A DNA stretch of 64,000 bases from Paramecium tetraurelia (Eukaryota > Ciliophora > Oligohymenophorea > Peniculida > Parameciidae), in contig NW_001799333.1 of NCBI RefSeq assembly GCF_000165425.1, positions 233,635 through 297,634 on the forward strand, written 5' to 3'. The notes below the pieces were generated by a model. It had not been told where the DNA came from, searched no databases, and worked only from the letters and a program-made list of their open reading frames with translations. The position numbers and the translations under genes are program-made. Of this stretch, positions 1 to 12,761 are shown one piece after another; the stretch's first letter is position 1, and each line of letters opens with the position of its first letter.

Positions 1-3000
1 AAATTTATTTTAGAAATAGAACATGAAAAGTTACAACATCTATAATTAAAATAAGAAAATGAAACTTTATAAAATTAATTCAAAGATTAAGAAATTAAAA
101 TGTTGAAGGAAATAGAACATGAAAAATTATAATACATACAATAATAGAAAGAAAATGAAAAATTCATTAATGAATTTAAAGGCAAAGAAATTCAAATGCT
201 GAATGAAATTGAATAAGGACAATAGCAAAATTTAGATTTATAAAAAGAAAATGAAAGAATAACAAATGAGTTTAAAGATAGAGAAACTAAAATGCTGAAG
301 GAAATTGAATAAGTAAAATTACAATATGCTGAATTATAAAAAGAAAATGAAAGATTAATAAGTGAATTCAAAGATAAAGAAACTAAATTGCTGTAGGACA
401 TAGAAAATTAAAAATAATAGAATTAATAACTTATATTAGGTAAAGATATGTAAGGAAATGAATTGTTGTAAATATAACAAAAGCTAAACCTTGAAATTGA
501 TAATTTGAAATAGTAAATTTAAAATTTAAATGATTAACTTAAACTACAATAATAATAATTTGATGAGAAAGAGAAATAAAAAAATAAAGAAATAGAAGAA
601 CTCAAATTATTACATGTTCAATTGGAAAAATAAAATGAGACTTTAACAAATGAATTTAAAGATAATGAAACTAAAATGTTGTAGGAAATTGAGCATTAAA
701 AGTTACAATAATTATAATTCTAAAGAGAAAATGAATAATTAATGAGTGAATTGAAAGATAGAGAAAATAAAATGTTGAAGGAAATTGAAAATGAAAAATT
801 ACAAAATTTAGAAATATAAAAGGAAAATGAAAGATTAAGAAATGAATTCAAAGATAAAGAAATTAAATTGTTGTAGGACATTGAAAATTAAAAATAATAG
901 AATTAATAACTTATATTAGGTAAAGATATGTAAGGAAATGAATTGTTGTAAATATAACAAAAGCTAAATCTTGAAATTGATAATTTAAAATAGTAAATTT
1001 AAAATTTAAATGATTAACTTAAACTACAATAATAACAATTTGATGAGAAAGAGAAATAAAAAAACAAAGAAATAGAAGAACTCAAATTATTACATGTTCA
1101 ATTAGAATTATAAAATGAGACTTTAACAAATGAATTTAAAGATAAAGAAACTAAAATGATTTTAGATATTGACCATTTAACTTTATAACTTCAATTAAAA
1201 GATACAAAAGGGAATGAATTATTTTAAACATAATAAAAACTGAATCTTGAATTAGAAAATATACAATTATCTCTTTAACAACAATAATAGTAGCATGATG
1301 TTAAAATAAATGATTTAGTATAATAATAGGATTAATTAAATAAAGAAATAACAAGTTATAAATAATTAACCTCTTAAAAAGAAGATTAAATTAATTAATT
1401 GACAAATAATAATGATGAATTAAGCGTCTAAATAAAGGGGAAGGAAAATGAAATCAATCAATTGTAATAAAATTTATCAGTAATAACAAATGATTATTAA
1501 AAATCCCTTAAGGAAAATGAAAATTTAACCAAAGAAAAGTTAGAATACGAAGCTTAATTGTTGGAAAATAAAAATCTAATTCAATCCATGCAACACGAAA
1601 AAGAATAATTATAAAATGAACATCAATTAAATAAAGACAATTAATTAAATGATCTTCAAACATAAATTTCTCAATTATAATAAACAGTTACTAGTCAATA
1701 AAGCCAAATAGCGACTGATAAAGATTAAAATTTGATCTAATAAAATAAATTATAGGAATAAAATGTATAAATTTAACAATTAACAGTTCAAATCCAAAAT
1801 ATGGAAGAATAAAGAAATGAATTCAAACTAAACAATTAGATATTTTAAAATCTGAAAATTAAATATGTCAATAATAAATTGCATAATAACTAATATCCAT
1901 TTAAGAAGCAGATTAAAAATTATAAAAGTATTAGGCCGATTCAATCGAGTAAAATAAGGTATTAGATTAAAAAACAAGCGAAATTTAAGCTTTATAATCA
2001 GCTCATTAAGACTTAAATATTGCAAATAATAAACTCATTGAAGAAAACAATAGCTTTTAAATTAACCATGATTAAATCGCAATTGAGATAAACAATTTAT
2101 AGGAGTAATGTCGTATAGAAAAAGAGACTAACTAAAAAATTTCTGAATAAAATCAGCAACTATCATCTTAAATAGAATAACTCAATGAAGAAATAAATAA
2201 ATTAGTCAAAGAACGCTAATAGTTGGAGGTAACTTAAAAATAGGATCATAATAATTAATAAGATGAACTGAATTAATTAAATCAAATTCAAGAAGAAAAA
2301 GTTAATTTATAAAATTATAATGAAAAATTAGAGAATACAAATAAACACTTAGAAGAATAAATATTTTAATTATAATAATAAAGTTAAGCCTAAAATACTT
2401 TATTAGAGGAAAAAGAATAATTAATAAATAGCCTTAAAATGGCCAATGAATAAATAGAGTCTTAACTCTTATAAGATCAAAACAAATAATAAGAAAAAGA
2501 TGAATGCATCAATTCAATAAACCTTGAGAATAAAAAACTAATAAATGAGAAAGAGTTGGAACAAAATTCCTTTGAAGAACATAATAAATAGGACAAATTA
2601 GAATTTGAAAATTAATTAAATTAAGATGTTACCCTAATTGCTTAACTTTAAGAAGAAGTAAATTAATAGAATCATAAAATTTAATAATATGAAAATAACG
2701 AAAAAAATTATTAATAACAGATAGAAGAACTTAAAGAACATATCTAAAATCTTGAGGATTTTTCTTAAGTTTCGGAGAATCACATATCTGAGTAATAAGA
2801 AAAAGAATAATAGTTGATTAAAGAATTAGAAGCCTTAAAATTAGAATACGAACATTTATCCTAATAAAATTCTTCATTTAAAGATTAAGTTGAACAATTT
2901 TAGTTGCAAAATGAATAATCTACTCATAAATAAACCTTATTAGAAAATGAAATTAAGGAATTGCAATAATAATAAACAGATCTCCAAAATAACATTCATC

Positions 3001-3587
3001 AATATGAGGAAAAAATTAATTTGCTTTAAATAGAGAGGGAATAGGATTAAACAAAATTAATGGAAGCTGAGGAAATATCTAAACAAAAAACTGAATTAGA
3101 AAAATAAATTAAACACTAGAATGATGCCATATAAAACCTATGCTAGTAAGTTGGTTTGTTGGAAGATGAACATCCTAATGAATACATAGCGACTTAAAAA
3201 GCAAAAATGATATAGTAATAAAAGGATATAGAAAATTTAAAAAATGATATTAAAAATTTATAACAAGAAATAAAAAAGTATTAAGAAAAAGAAGCATTAA
3301 TAAAAATTTAGAAAGAAAAACTGGAAAGAAAATATTTAGAGCAAATATCTGAGTTATCAAATCATTAAGATGAAATGTTTGAATAAATAAAGGAATGGAG
3401 ATCTAAAGCTTTAATGAGCGATGAATACCTTAAAAAAATCAAAGACCTCGAAATGACTCTTAAGTTTAAATAAGATTAATTAGTGAGCTATTCCTAAAAA
3501 ATACAGGAATAATCCGTTTAAATAGATTAGCTTGAACTTAAAGTTTAAGAACTAAAATAAACAAGTGAGTTTATGTTCACAATATGA
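1..3587 (+). CDS. Large coiled-coil protein, 5' end outside window, one frame break
   Basis: With TAA/TAG read as Gln, the sequence is open from base 1 (frame 1) to about 1830, then in frame 3 to a TGA at 3585-3587, about 1,195 codons. The protein is almost entirely heptad-like Glu/Lys/Gln/Leu/Asn, for instance units like EFKDKETKMLKEIE, with few prolines or glycines, so it is predicted to be a very long coiled coil. A 96-bp (32-residue) unit recurs in the first 400 bp, and a 480-bp segment is duplicated. The frame changes between 1821 and 1833, as if one base were missing; no GT-AG intron of the right length fits there. Such proteins in ciliates are often cytoskeletal or basal-body components, but no specific family is recognisable. 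Coding status is sure; function is unknown. Confidence 0.85.
181..1170 (+). repeat. In-gene repeats: 96-bp unit and 480-bp duplication
   Basis: Within the coiled-coil gene, the segment around 397-645 is nearly identical to 877-1125 (offset exactly 480 bp, a few substitutions), and weaker similarity extends to about 300-660 against 780-1140. A shorter 96-bp period is visible at 196 and 292 (atgctgaa...gaaattgaat). Both periods are multiples of three, so the repeats keep the reading frame and lengthen the coiled coil. Confidence 0.85.
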
Positions 3588-4420
3588 TATATTTATTGCA
3601 ACCACAATTGAATAATTTTTCTTATTCTACCATTATTTAGCTCCTAATAATAACTCTTTCAAATTCAATGTAATTATCATATATTATTTTTTCAATTAGA
3701 TTTTAATTCTATTCGAATTTGTTAAGTATTTTAAGTTCATAGAAATTTCATTTCTTGTGGGTTTTTATTTTTATTTTTAAATCTTAAAAGTTAAATAAAT
3801 ATATCATCATGTTATTGATAAAATTTAATGATATTTTTTATAAAATTATTTAATTTAAATGAAATTAAAATTCTGTATGAAGCTACCTGGTTCCATTACT
3901 GAATTTAGTTATAATTTAATCTATTTCAATATTATCACCTAGTATTAGAACCCATCCATGTAACCTAAATCTCTATTATTAGTTCAAGAAAGTCTTATTT
4001 GTATAAACTTAACGCCTTGAAGTAAAAAAATGTCATTTTTGATTTTGATAACCTTTTCGATCTATTTTGTCTTTCCAGCCTTCTGCTTCATCGTTTATTT
4101 ATCAGCTTAAAATAAATAAAGTATTAATAAATTGTGATTCTCTTTAATTTAATAATCTATTTGAATAAAAAAATATCATTCAACGAAAAAAGGCTTATTT
4201 ATTATCTACAACTTTAAATAAGGCAAAGAATACTTTCTTTTTTTTTTGATATTGAATTCATTCTAATTCTTATTTTTTGATAAACAACTTAAGAATAAGA
4301 GAAAAATGGATTCATAAAAATTTAAATTCATATTTGAGTATTATTTGGGATTTTGTTGAGATTTTTATAATTTTTTTTGAAGAGACTATTCTAACAAATT
4401 TATAAAATATTATTACTGTT
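3588..4420. other. Intergenic, AT-rich; one doubtful 35-codon ORF
   Basis: No convincing gene. A short plus-strand ORF at 4030-4137 encodes about 35 residues beginning MSFLILITFSIYF, a single hydrophobic segment; it is too short and too AT-driven to support. The rest holds the presumed terminator of the coiled-coil gene and the promoter of the kinase. Confidence 0.5.
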
Positions 4421-6045
4421 ATGAAAAGTTTAAATTACCGATTTCCTCATTCAAGACAAGATTCTGGATAAATGAATATAACTAGATCATAATTACAATA
4501 CGGTTAATAAGTGATTAAAGTGTTAAACAAGTATAGAAGTTATGTAAATCGAAAGCCGCTAAAATGAATAAAATTGTGATCGATCACCTGCTCCTGTAGT
4601 ACATGGTTTATAAAAATTCGCGTTACCATCTAGCCAATAATCATCAGCAAATCATTCGAAGAAGTCTTCGATATCAAAATAATAATAGCCAAAATAAATT
4701 GCATTTGTTAACTGCTTGATTCTCAAAGATAAATCATAACTTATTGAGGATGAAGAAAAAGAAAGTTAAGCTCTATTTTTTATTTTTAGATATTAATGAG
4801 CCAATTGTATAAAAGAACATGTTTAATTTTTAATTTGTAATTGGGATTGGTGGATTTGGCAAGGTTTGGAAGGTGGAGTATAAGAAGACTGGTTAGATCT
4901 ATGCAATGAAAGAAATGTCAAAAGCTCTGTATGTTATGTGATTATATTTTAGAATTATCGCAAAAAAAAGTGTTAATTCAGTTATGAATGAAAGGCACAT
5001 ACTGAGTAATCTAAAACATCCGTAATTATTTAGTCAAATATAGATTTTTAGTTAATATCTATTATGCTTTTTAAGAGCGTGATAATCTTTTCTTGGTTTT
5101 AGATTATATGCAAGGAGGAGACCTAAGATATCATATCGGAAAAATGAGAAGATTTTCAGAAGATCAAACAAGTATGAATATAATAGAAATGAAGGATTTT
5201 TTATGGCTTGTATATTTTTAGGATTAGAATATATGCATTCTAAAAATAGTCTACATAGAGACATCAAACCAGAAAATTTAGTGCTTGATAAAAACGGTAT
5301 AAATAAGAAGATAATTTAGGTTATGTCAGAATAACCGATCTTGGAATAGCTAGAATATTAAGGCCTGATAATTAATAGGATACTTCAGGAACGCCTGGAT
5401 ATATGGGTACTATCATAATATATATATCGTTAGCCCCTGAAGTAATGTGTAGGCAGAACCATTCTTTCGCTGTAGATTACTTTGCTTTGGGAGTAATTGG
5501 ATATGAATTTATGTTGGGAAAAGTAAGCTATTTTCATGAAAAACTAGAGACCTTATACTGGCCGATCAAGGAAAGAGATTAGAGATCAAATTTTAGCTAA
5601 ATAAGTTCAAATAAAAAGATCTGAGATTCCTGATAATTGGTCATTAGAATCAGCAGATTTTATTAATAGAGTATTACTTAATATACATTTAAAAGCTAAT
5701 ATAACGAAAACCTGCAAATCGATTAGGATTTAATGGTCCTCATGAACTGAAACAGCATTCCTGGTTTAAGAATTTTCCATGGTAAAAATTATTGAATAAA
5801 GAATTGAGATCTCCATACATACCTAATGTATTAAATATTAGTATTTTAGTAAAATGAAGATAATTTTGATGCAAGATAAATATCAATGGAAGATGATGAA
5901 AATAATGAGCTTATTTAATAGCACTCCATTATGCTAAGGAGAAATTCTATATAATGTATATTTAATATCTAAATTAGCATAATTTTCTGGATACGAAATG
6001 GATAATTTTAGTGAAAAACAACACACTTAGTTTAATAATTTTTGA
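4421..6045 (+). CDS. AGC-type Ser/Thr protein kinase, YANK/STK32-like
   Basis: Eleven introns of 19-27 nt give a 454-residue protein that closes exactly at TGA 6043-6045. An N-terminal Ser/Gln-rich region of about 110 residues precedes the kinase domain. Visible motifs are the glycine loop GIGGFGKV, the lysine in YAMKEMSK, the catalytic loop HRDIKPEN, the magnesium motif DLG (DFG with Phe to Leu), and an APE-type motif in GTPGYMAPEV. The FALGVIGYE helix and the R of NRLG follow, then a C-tail. The order and the YYAFQERDNLFLVLDY segment resemble the AGC group, closest by eye to STK32/YANK kinases. All catalytic residues appear present, so it should be active. The start is the first ATG in frame; the first intron (gtatag...aaag) is the least certain. 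Confidence 0.85.
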
Positions 6046-6159
6046 TAATCATTTAATTATAAATCATAAGTTCTTATTTGTAAATTCAATCAAAATCGTT
6101 ATGAGACTTTCTATATTGAATAATAAAATACGGAATTATAAATTTTTTTATTAAAAAAA

Positions 6160-9100
6160 ATGTCATTAAATTTAAGTGATTTGATCAATCAGTCATTAGA
6201 CAAAATCAAAAAGGCAATTACAAAAAAATAGTTTGAATTAAAACAGATCATAGATGAGGCTTAGTGTAAATTACTTTATTATTAAAAGAGGTTAAGGATT
6301 ACTATGATGCAAATCACTTAATAAAGGTGTACTAATTTTGTATTGAATCCAAATAAGTTAAATTGATTGAATTGGCATTATTTGATATCAAGGTATGTCC
6401 TTTTCATTATTTTAGAACATCGTAGATTAGGGTTTTTTATCAGGAGAACAAATCATAGGAGAAAAGAGAGCAATAGAGATAACTTTAGAGTTGGTAATGT
6501 AAACTTAATTGGAGAAGGAGGAGACTGTTTAAATATATATGATAAAAGCAATACAAGCAATAATGACGAATAGAAAGCACCATATTTATGGTGAAGCTGT
6601 CACAAGAGTTTTTTCATTATTAATAAATCTGCATTCAGGTATCTAATAACATGAATAGTTTTGATTAGTTTCAAAAATAGTTGCAATAATAAATGCTAGT
6701 AAAGAGGCTTGCTAGAAAATCGTTAGCACTTATTTTGCAAGACTTGAAGATTATGGCATTCTTGCAGAAGAGGAATACTAATAAGCCATTTAATAATAAG
6801 GTAATTAGGGATAATTAGTTTTTGGAAAATGTAAAGCTTTAGTTAATGCTGAATAATATATGAAATCTCAATTAATATCAATGGTTGATGAAGTGTAAAT
6901 TTATAGTGAAAGAAGATCAATTTATGAGAAGCAATTGGATGATTTAAATAAAATGAAGGTGATTGATTTGAATTTGCATGAACCCAATTTAAGAAACGTA
7001 ACCATTGATAAAAATTAAATATAAATTAATTTAGTCAATGAATTGAATATAAAAAATGGAAAGTTTGGTTGGTGTATTATTTGCAGAAAGCAAGCATCAT
7101 AATATTGTAAAGATACAAAAGTGCCCATTTGTAGCAAAGAATGTAAATATCTACATTTAAATCAAATGTTTAACTTTTCTCAATCTCATTAGCATTCTAC
7201 GTTTAGTGAATAATATGTAAAGGATGCTTATGAAATTTTAGAAATGCTTTGCTAATTAAGTCAAAAAGAACCTTAAAATCCATAATTAGCTTAAATGATT
7301 ATAAAATGTAAAGTCTTATCTTTGGAATTAATCTATGAGGCTTTGGCTCAGAGCGATGTTATATTACAGAATAAACCTAAATTAATATCAATATTAAAAG
7401 AATAGTTGTTGGAATCATTGTTGAAGAATTCTCTTTCTACTGAGAAACAACTACTAATTTTGACTTTAAACATTTTCATTTAGTTGATCTGGAAAGTGAG
7501 AAGTCATATGAAAAAAGAACTAGAAGCCTTGATTGAAAATGTTTATTTTAAATTTTTGGAGAGTAGCAATAGTTCTTTTGATCATAAATAATACACTTTG
7601 AAGGTTTTCAATAAAATTCTTACTCGTCCAAAAGTGGTAATTGAGGTATTTGTAAACTACGATTGTTCTGTAGGTCAGAATAACCTACTTAAGAAAATTT
7701 TAGACATGTAGTGTCGGATTATTTAGGGAAGATTCAGTAAGCAAGAATTTTAAGCCTCTATATCTATAAATCAAGAGATTTATCTAAAAGCTTTGTGTTT
7801 AGATAATTATTGTGGATATGTAAGATGTTTAAAAGAATACTCTGAATAATATGAAGATTCTCAAAATGTGGTTTAGATTTAATCGATTGATGAGTTGGAT
7901 GATTCTGTTGTCTAATAACAATAGTTACCTTAGGATCCGCTTGAGAAATAGAAATAGATGAAATTAGAAATGAACAAGGCTGTTCAAAAATTTAATTTTA
8001 AACCTGAACACTGTATAAAGCATTTGATAGCTTGTTAATATATGGAAAACAGAGACCATAAATTATTTGCTTAATTTCTTTGGGAAAACAGAGACTTAAA
8101 TAAAGATAAATTGGGAGAATTATTTGGTAGTTCAAATGAATTTGATTAAAAGGTGTTTTCATTATATGTAGACTTTATGAATTTTAAGGGATTACAAGTA
8201 GATGAAGGTTTGAGATATATGTTGGAATTCTTTACTTTGCCCGGAGAATCATAATAAATAGATAGGATAATGGAAAAGTTTGCTTCAAAGTATTGTGTCG
8301 ATAACCCTGGAATATATTAATCAGCATAAGCCGCCTACACCCTTTCATATTTATTGATGATGTTGTAAACCGATTTACATAATGAGAAAAATTTAGATAA
8401 AATGACTCTAGCACAATTCACCAACTTAGCCAGAGGAATCAATGATGGGGAAAATTTGCCTTAAGAAATGTTGTAAGGTTTCTATTTGCGGATTTAAAAG
8501 ACACCTTTGGCTTTGCATGCAAAAGAATAGGCTAGGAGAGCATTAGAATAAGCAAATTAAGTTGATCAAAGAAGAAGACATGTTATGTTAGCTAAGGAGG
8601 CTGAAGATGCATTAAAGAAATGGTTTAAAGAGCATCCAAATTAAGATGCATTCTACTATGTTAATACAATAGAACATATGAAGTCTTTATTACAATAAAC
8701 TTGGAGTGTAATATTTGCATCAATAAGTGTATTTTTAGAATAGACTGAAGATCAATAATAAATATTATTATGTTTCGAAACAATTCAAGCATTTATTTAA
8801 TTGATGGGCAGATTCGATTTAGATGAAGAGAAGGATACATTTATCAGTTTTTTATATAGATATTGTACAAATATCCCAAGCACTTACAAGTAAATATTAG
8901 GAGTTCAAACTTTGATAAAAGTTAGTCTTTAATCTGGATAATATTTACGTAAAAGTTGGAAGATAGTATTGTAATTGATATCAAGATTGGAATAGTTACA
9001 TTAGGTTGTAAAGAAAATAAAGGTTGATTCACCTTACAAAGAGAATTACAATTAAGAAGACATAATTAGTATTGAAAGATTGTTTTAATAAATACAATAT

Positions 9101-11103
9101 GATCAGATTGATAAAATATTTAATAGTTCAATCAATTTAGATTCCAACTCCATTTTAGAATTTATCAGTGCTTTGTGTGAGTTATCAAAAGAGGAAATTA
9201 AATACAATAGAGTGTTCTTATTGAGCAGAGTAATTGAGGTTGCTGATTTTAATATGAATAGAATTAAAATTATTTGGTCTAGAATGTGGGAAATCATGAG
9301 GGAGCATTTCCTTGAGGTGGGATGTCTAAAAAATGTAGATCTTGCAATGTATGCAATTGATTAATTAAAGTAATTAAGCTGCAAATTCTTGTAATAACCT
9401 GAACTGACAAATTATCACTTCCAAAAGGAATTTCTATTACCATTTGAATAAATATTTAGCCATACTTAGGCTTAATAGATGCATAAAATTTAATTGAGAG
9501 AATATTTATTATCTTGTATGTGTATGATTACAAATATTTGTTTCAATTCAATTAAAAGTGGCTGGAAGATCATTATGAGTATAATTAATCAAGCTCTGTA
9601 AGATGATTAATAGTAATTGGTTCGATTATGCGTTTAGATTACAGACAAAATAATGGAAGATGTGAGCAATTAATAGGTTTATTCTGAGATTTTTATGGAA
9701 CTAATTTAAGCCCTCATAAAATTGACTAAAAGCAAAGATGTTAGTATAGTCACGAATGCAATCAAACAATTAAAAATATTGGTTGATCACATTGTTTTGA
9801 TTAAAAAGAATGATAACAAATATTTAGATTAGTTATGGATTCCAGTTTTATCTGCTCTCTCTGTTTTATATAGTGATGATAGAGTAGTTGTACAGTAATA
9901 AAGCGTCAGCACCCTATTTGAATTGCTGAAAATCCATGGAGCATAACAATCCAATGAATTTTGGAAGATGATTTTGAGAGGTGTGATTAGACCATTATTT
10001 GATGAGATTTAATTTTCTAAGATGTAATTCATAAAACAAACTTAAACTAAATAGTAAGTAATCTCAGCTTATAAAATGACTTTTAATTTATTCACAGATT
10101 TAGTGGTTCTTTACATCGAATAAATGTAGCCTTGCTTAAATGACTTAATTGATATATATGTTTAGTTGGTGTTGTAAACCTAAGATGTAATATTTTTATT
10201 TATTTTAAGTTTCTTTCAACTTTATGTCTAGATTCACTGAAAACCATTGTTTAACAAGGAGGCTAATCTTTTACAGAAGAAAATTGGATTGTTATGATTG
10301 AATAAATATAGCACCTTTTACAATAATGTTCTCCTAATGAACTGTTTGAGGCTTATAATTTGGATGAAGATTTTCAAAAACCTTTGGATGAGCTATTAAA
10401 GGAGGAAATACGACCGAAGAAGTTTAGCTTTAAGATTAATGCATATGAATGCACTTCCAAATAATCAATTCAATAGAAATGTTTAGAAATACTAGAAGTG
10501 TAAGCCATTCAATATAAAGATTCAATATCCTAATAAAATAAAGATTAAATTTTAACAATATTCAATGAATAATATTAAAAGTGTAAGAAATTCAATACTC
10601 ACTTCTATATGAGATACTTTCTAGAATAATGGGCTATGCAGTGGAATAGAGTTAAAAATGGACCTGAAGAGTTAGATGAACTATCTGATAATCAGATTAT
10701 AACTAACTAATTAAGTTTTATTAATTAAGAATTTATTTCAGCAAAAGTGATAGTTTAACTCACATCCAAACCATTAGATTTTATTGAACAATTAATTCAA
10801 AGATTCACTGAAGCATACAATGGATTTTAGATACCTGTGCATAAGCTTGAAACCTTGAATGGAAGCTTAGAATAACTAAGATATACAGAATCCCAAGTTA
10901 TCATAAGCAAGTCTTAAGCTTTATTTATGGAAAATGTATTTCCACTTTTATAAATTAATTTATAATAGAAAATTGTTAGTAAATGGCTAATTTAATTATT
11001 AAAATTGGGATTAAATGCGTAAAATATAGAAAATAGAGATTATAACAAAATTTTAGTAAATTTATTAGAAGAAATAATAAATTGTGAGAATAATTTATAA
11101 TGA
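6160..11103 (+). CDS. Sec7-domain ARF guanine-nucleotide exchange factor, BIG type
   Basis: Five introns (23, 23, 21, 30, 23 nt) give 1,607 residues, the size expected of BIG/Sec7 trans-Golgi exchange factors that load GTP on ARF. In order: an N-terminal DCB-like helical region (6160-6900), a Cys/His cluster (7066-7160), the HUS region with the box FVNYDCSVGQNNLL (7642-7690), the Sec7 domain (about 7985-8530), and long HDS-type helical repeats to the end. The catalytic glutamic finger lies in FTLPGESQQIDR, with the Glu codon at 8246-8248. Dimerisation and HUS features match large BIG proteins rather than cytohesins. The Cys/His cluster between DCB and HUS is not a feature I know from animal or yeast members. 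The last intron (gtttct...tctag) is needed to avoid an in-frame TGA. Confidence 0.95.
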
Positions 11104-11936
11104 ATCTATAAATAAACATAATGTATTTTAGATCTAATATAATCTTTTTGTATTTATTCATCAATTTGTTTAAATGATAACTGATTTTTTAATACAAATA
11201 TGACATAATTCTTAATAATTTTTATCATTTTTTCTTTACTATTTATATATATATTTAGCAATATATTAATATTCAATGCTCAATAAGATCTAAAGTCCTA
11301 TATTTGATTACAAAACTATTAAAAAAGTGAAGCATTTTTGATTGCACATTAGTATTTGCATTAGAAAATAAATAAAGGATCTTGATATTTACATAGGTCA
11401 ATAATATATTGAAAAAAAATTAAATTACAATTATACCTTTGATTTAAGATTAAAACCAATATATCTTCTATAAATAGATATATGAGTATTTGTCTATATA
11501 TTTTTGGTTAGATTGTTATTCATGTATAAATATTCTGGACATTTTCAAAGGTTAATATTGGGAAAGATATGAGTATTACTATAATGTCCCTTTGATCAAA
11601 CTGTATACAATTTTATAAATGAATTCATAATAGAATTTCAAATCAAGAATTTACAATTAAACAAAATTTATAAATAAGAGTATATCTTAATATTTAGAAG
11701 AAAATTTCTATTATCATTAAATAATTTTCTATTATCAGTTTTATTTCTACTCTTTTTTATCACTCTCCCAAATCCGAACTGTCAGTATTATTTCATAATA
11801 TTCGTATGAACTTTAAATGAATATATAGAGTTTTAAAGTATTAATTGAAATATATAATATTGTATTGTATTTAAATTAATGAAGCATAGAAGGAATTGTT
11901 ATAAATATGAAAACTGTATAGATTTATTAATGTGTA
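11104..11936. other. Intergenic, AT-rich, no gene seen
   Basis: About 830 bp of A/T tracts with TGA in all frames at short distances. It separates the convergent 3' ends of the Sec7 gene (plus) and the CXC gene (minus). No RNA gene or repeat was recognised. Confidence 0.6.
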
Positions 11937-12622
11937 TCAATCAGAGGCGTTTTTTAGTAATTTAATAAAAACATCAAGTATAGGATCTATGGGATCTGAT
12001 TCATTATTTGAGATAATTTTTTTTATTTAATTACTAACATCTTCAATTTCTTTTTGCTCAAATAAAGGTTTTTTATATGAAAGCACTGATTATAAATGAT
12101 CTTAGTCCTTAGTCAATAACAATTGATCTAATTAAATTTAGGTTTGTTACATAAAAAATCATCATCATCCCCTCTAGTTGCCCTTATAAAATGTTCTTTA
12201 GTTAAGAACCCATAATTTCTGCATTCGATGCATTTGCATTAATCTGAGCAGGGCACCTTAGCTTGAAAGCATTCGCAATATTTTTTCATACAACCGCTCT
12301 TTTTACATTGACAACCTTTGTTGTGCTTTCCAAAATTTAATGGATCTGGCTTTGAATCAGAAGTGCTAATCTTGGGTTAAAAGGCAACTTGGGTTTTTTT
12401 CTAATGTGTATTGCATGGCCTTTTATCTTTATTTCTATCCTAATATTTGAATGTTACAGCATTGGATGAATTATTAAAGCAATTATGACAATGACAATTA
12501 TTATCACAAAATACTTTGTTTTGATAACATTCACAATAGAGTTTTATGCATTTTGAGTTTTTACAATTACATTTCTTTGATGGTCCCTCTTCAAAGACTT
12601 AATCAGATTCTTCCTCTGACAT
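11937..12622 (-). CDS. CXC/CRC-domain protein, LIN54/tesmin/TSO1-like
   Basis: The 220-residue protein (one 23-nt intron at 12128-12150) carries two cysteine-rich CXC repeats. The first begins [20 protein letters not shown], the second [18 protein letters not shown], each followed by further Cys-X-Cys pairs. A linker of about 50 residues separates them. Tandem CXC repeats form the zinc-binding CRC domain that recognises CHR/TTYGAA-type promoter elements in LIN54, tesmin and TSO1 proteins. The N terminus is short and acidic and the C-terminal 70 residues are helical without a recognised domain. The protein is much smaller than LIN54, so it may be a minimal DNA-binding regulator of cell-cycle or development genes. 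The domain call is firm; the biological role is inferred. Confidence 0.92.
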
Positions 12623-12761
12623 TCTACTTAATAAATTATATGTATAAAAGTGATATTTAAGAAATAAAATTTGAAAATGCTTAAAACTTTATTATAAGGA
12701 AAATAAAAATGTCTATCGATTTATTGATCAAAAACTTAACTAATAAGAGTCTTATTTGATA

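Noticed and set aside
181-1170. Regularly spaced repeats, considered as a CRISPR array or satellite
   Set aside because: The repeats are in-frame, Glu/Lys coding and continuous with the gene; the organism is a eukaryote.
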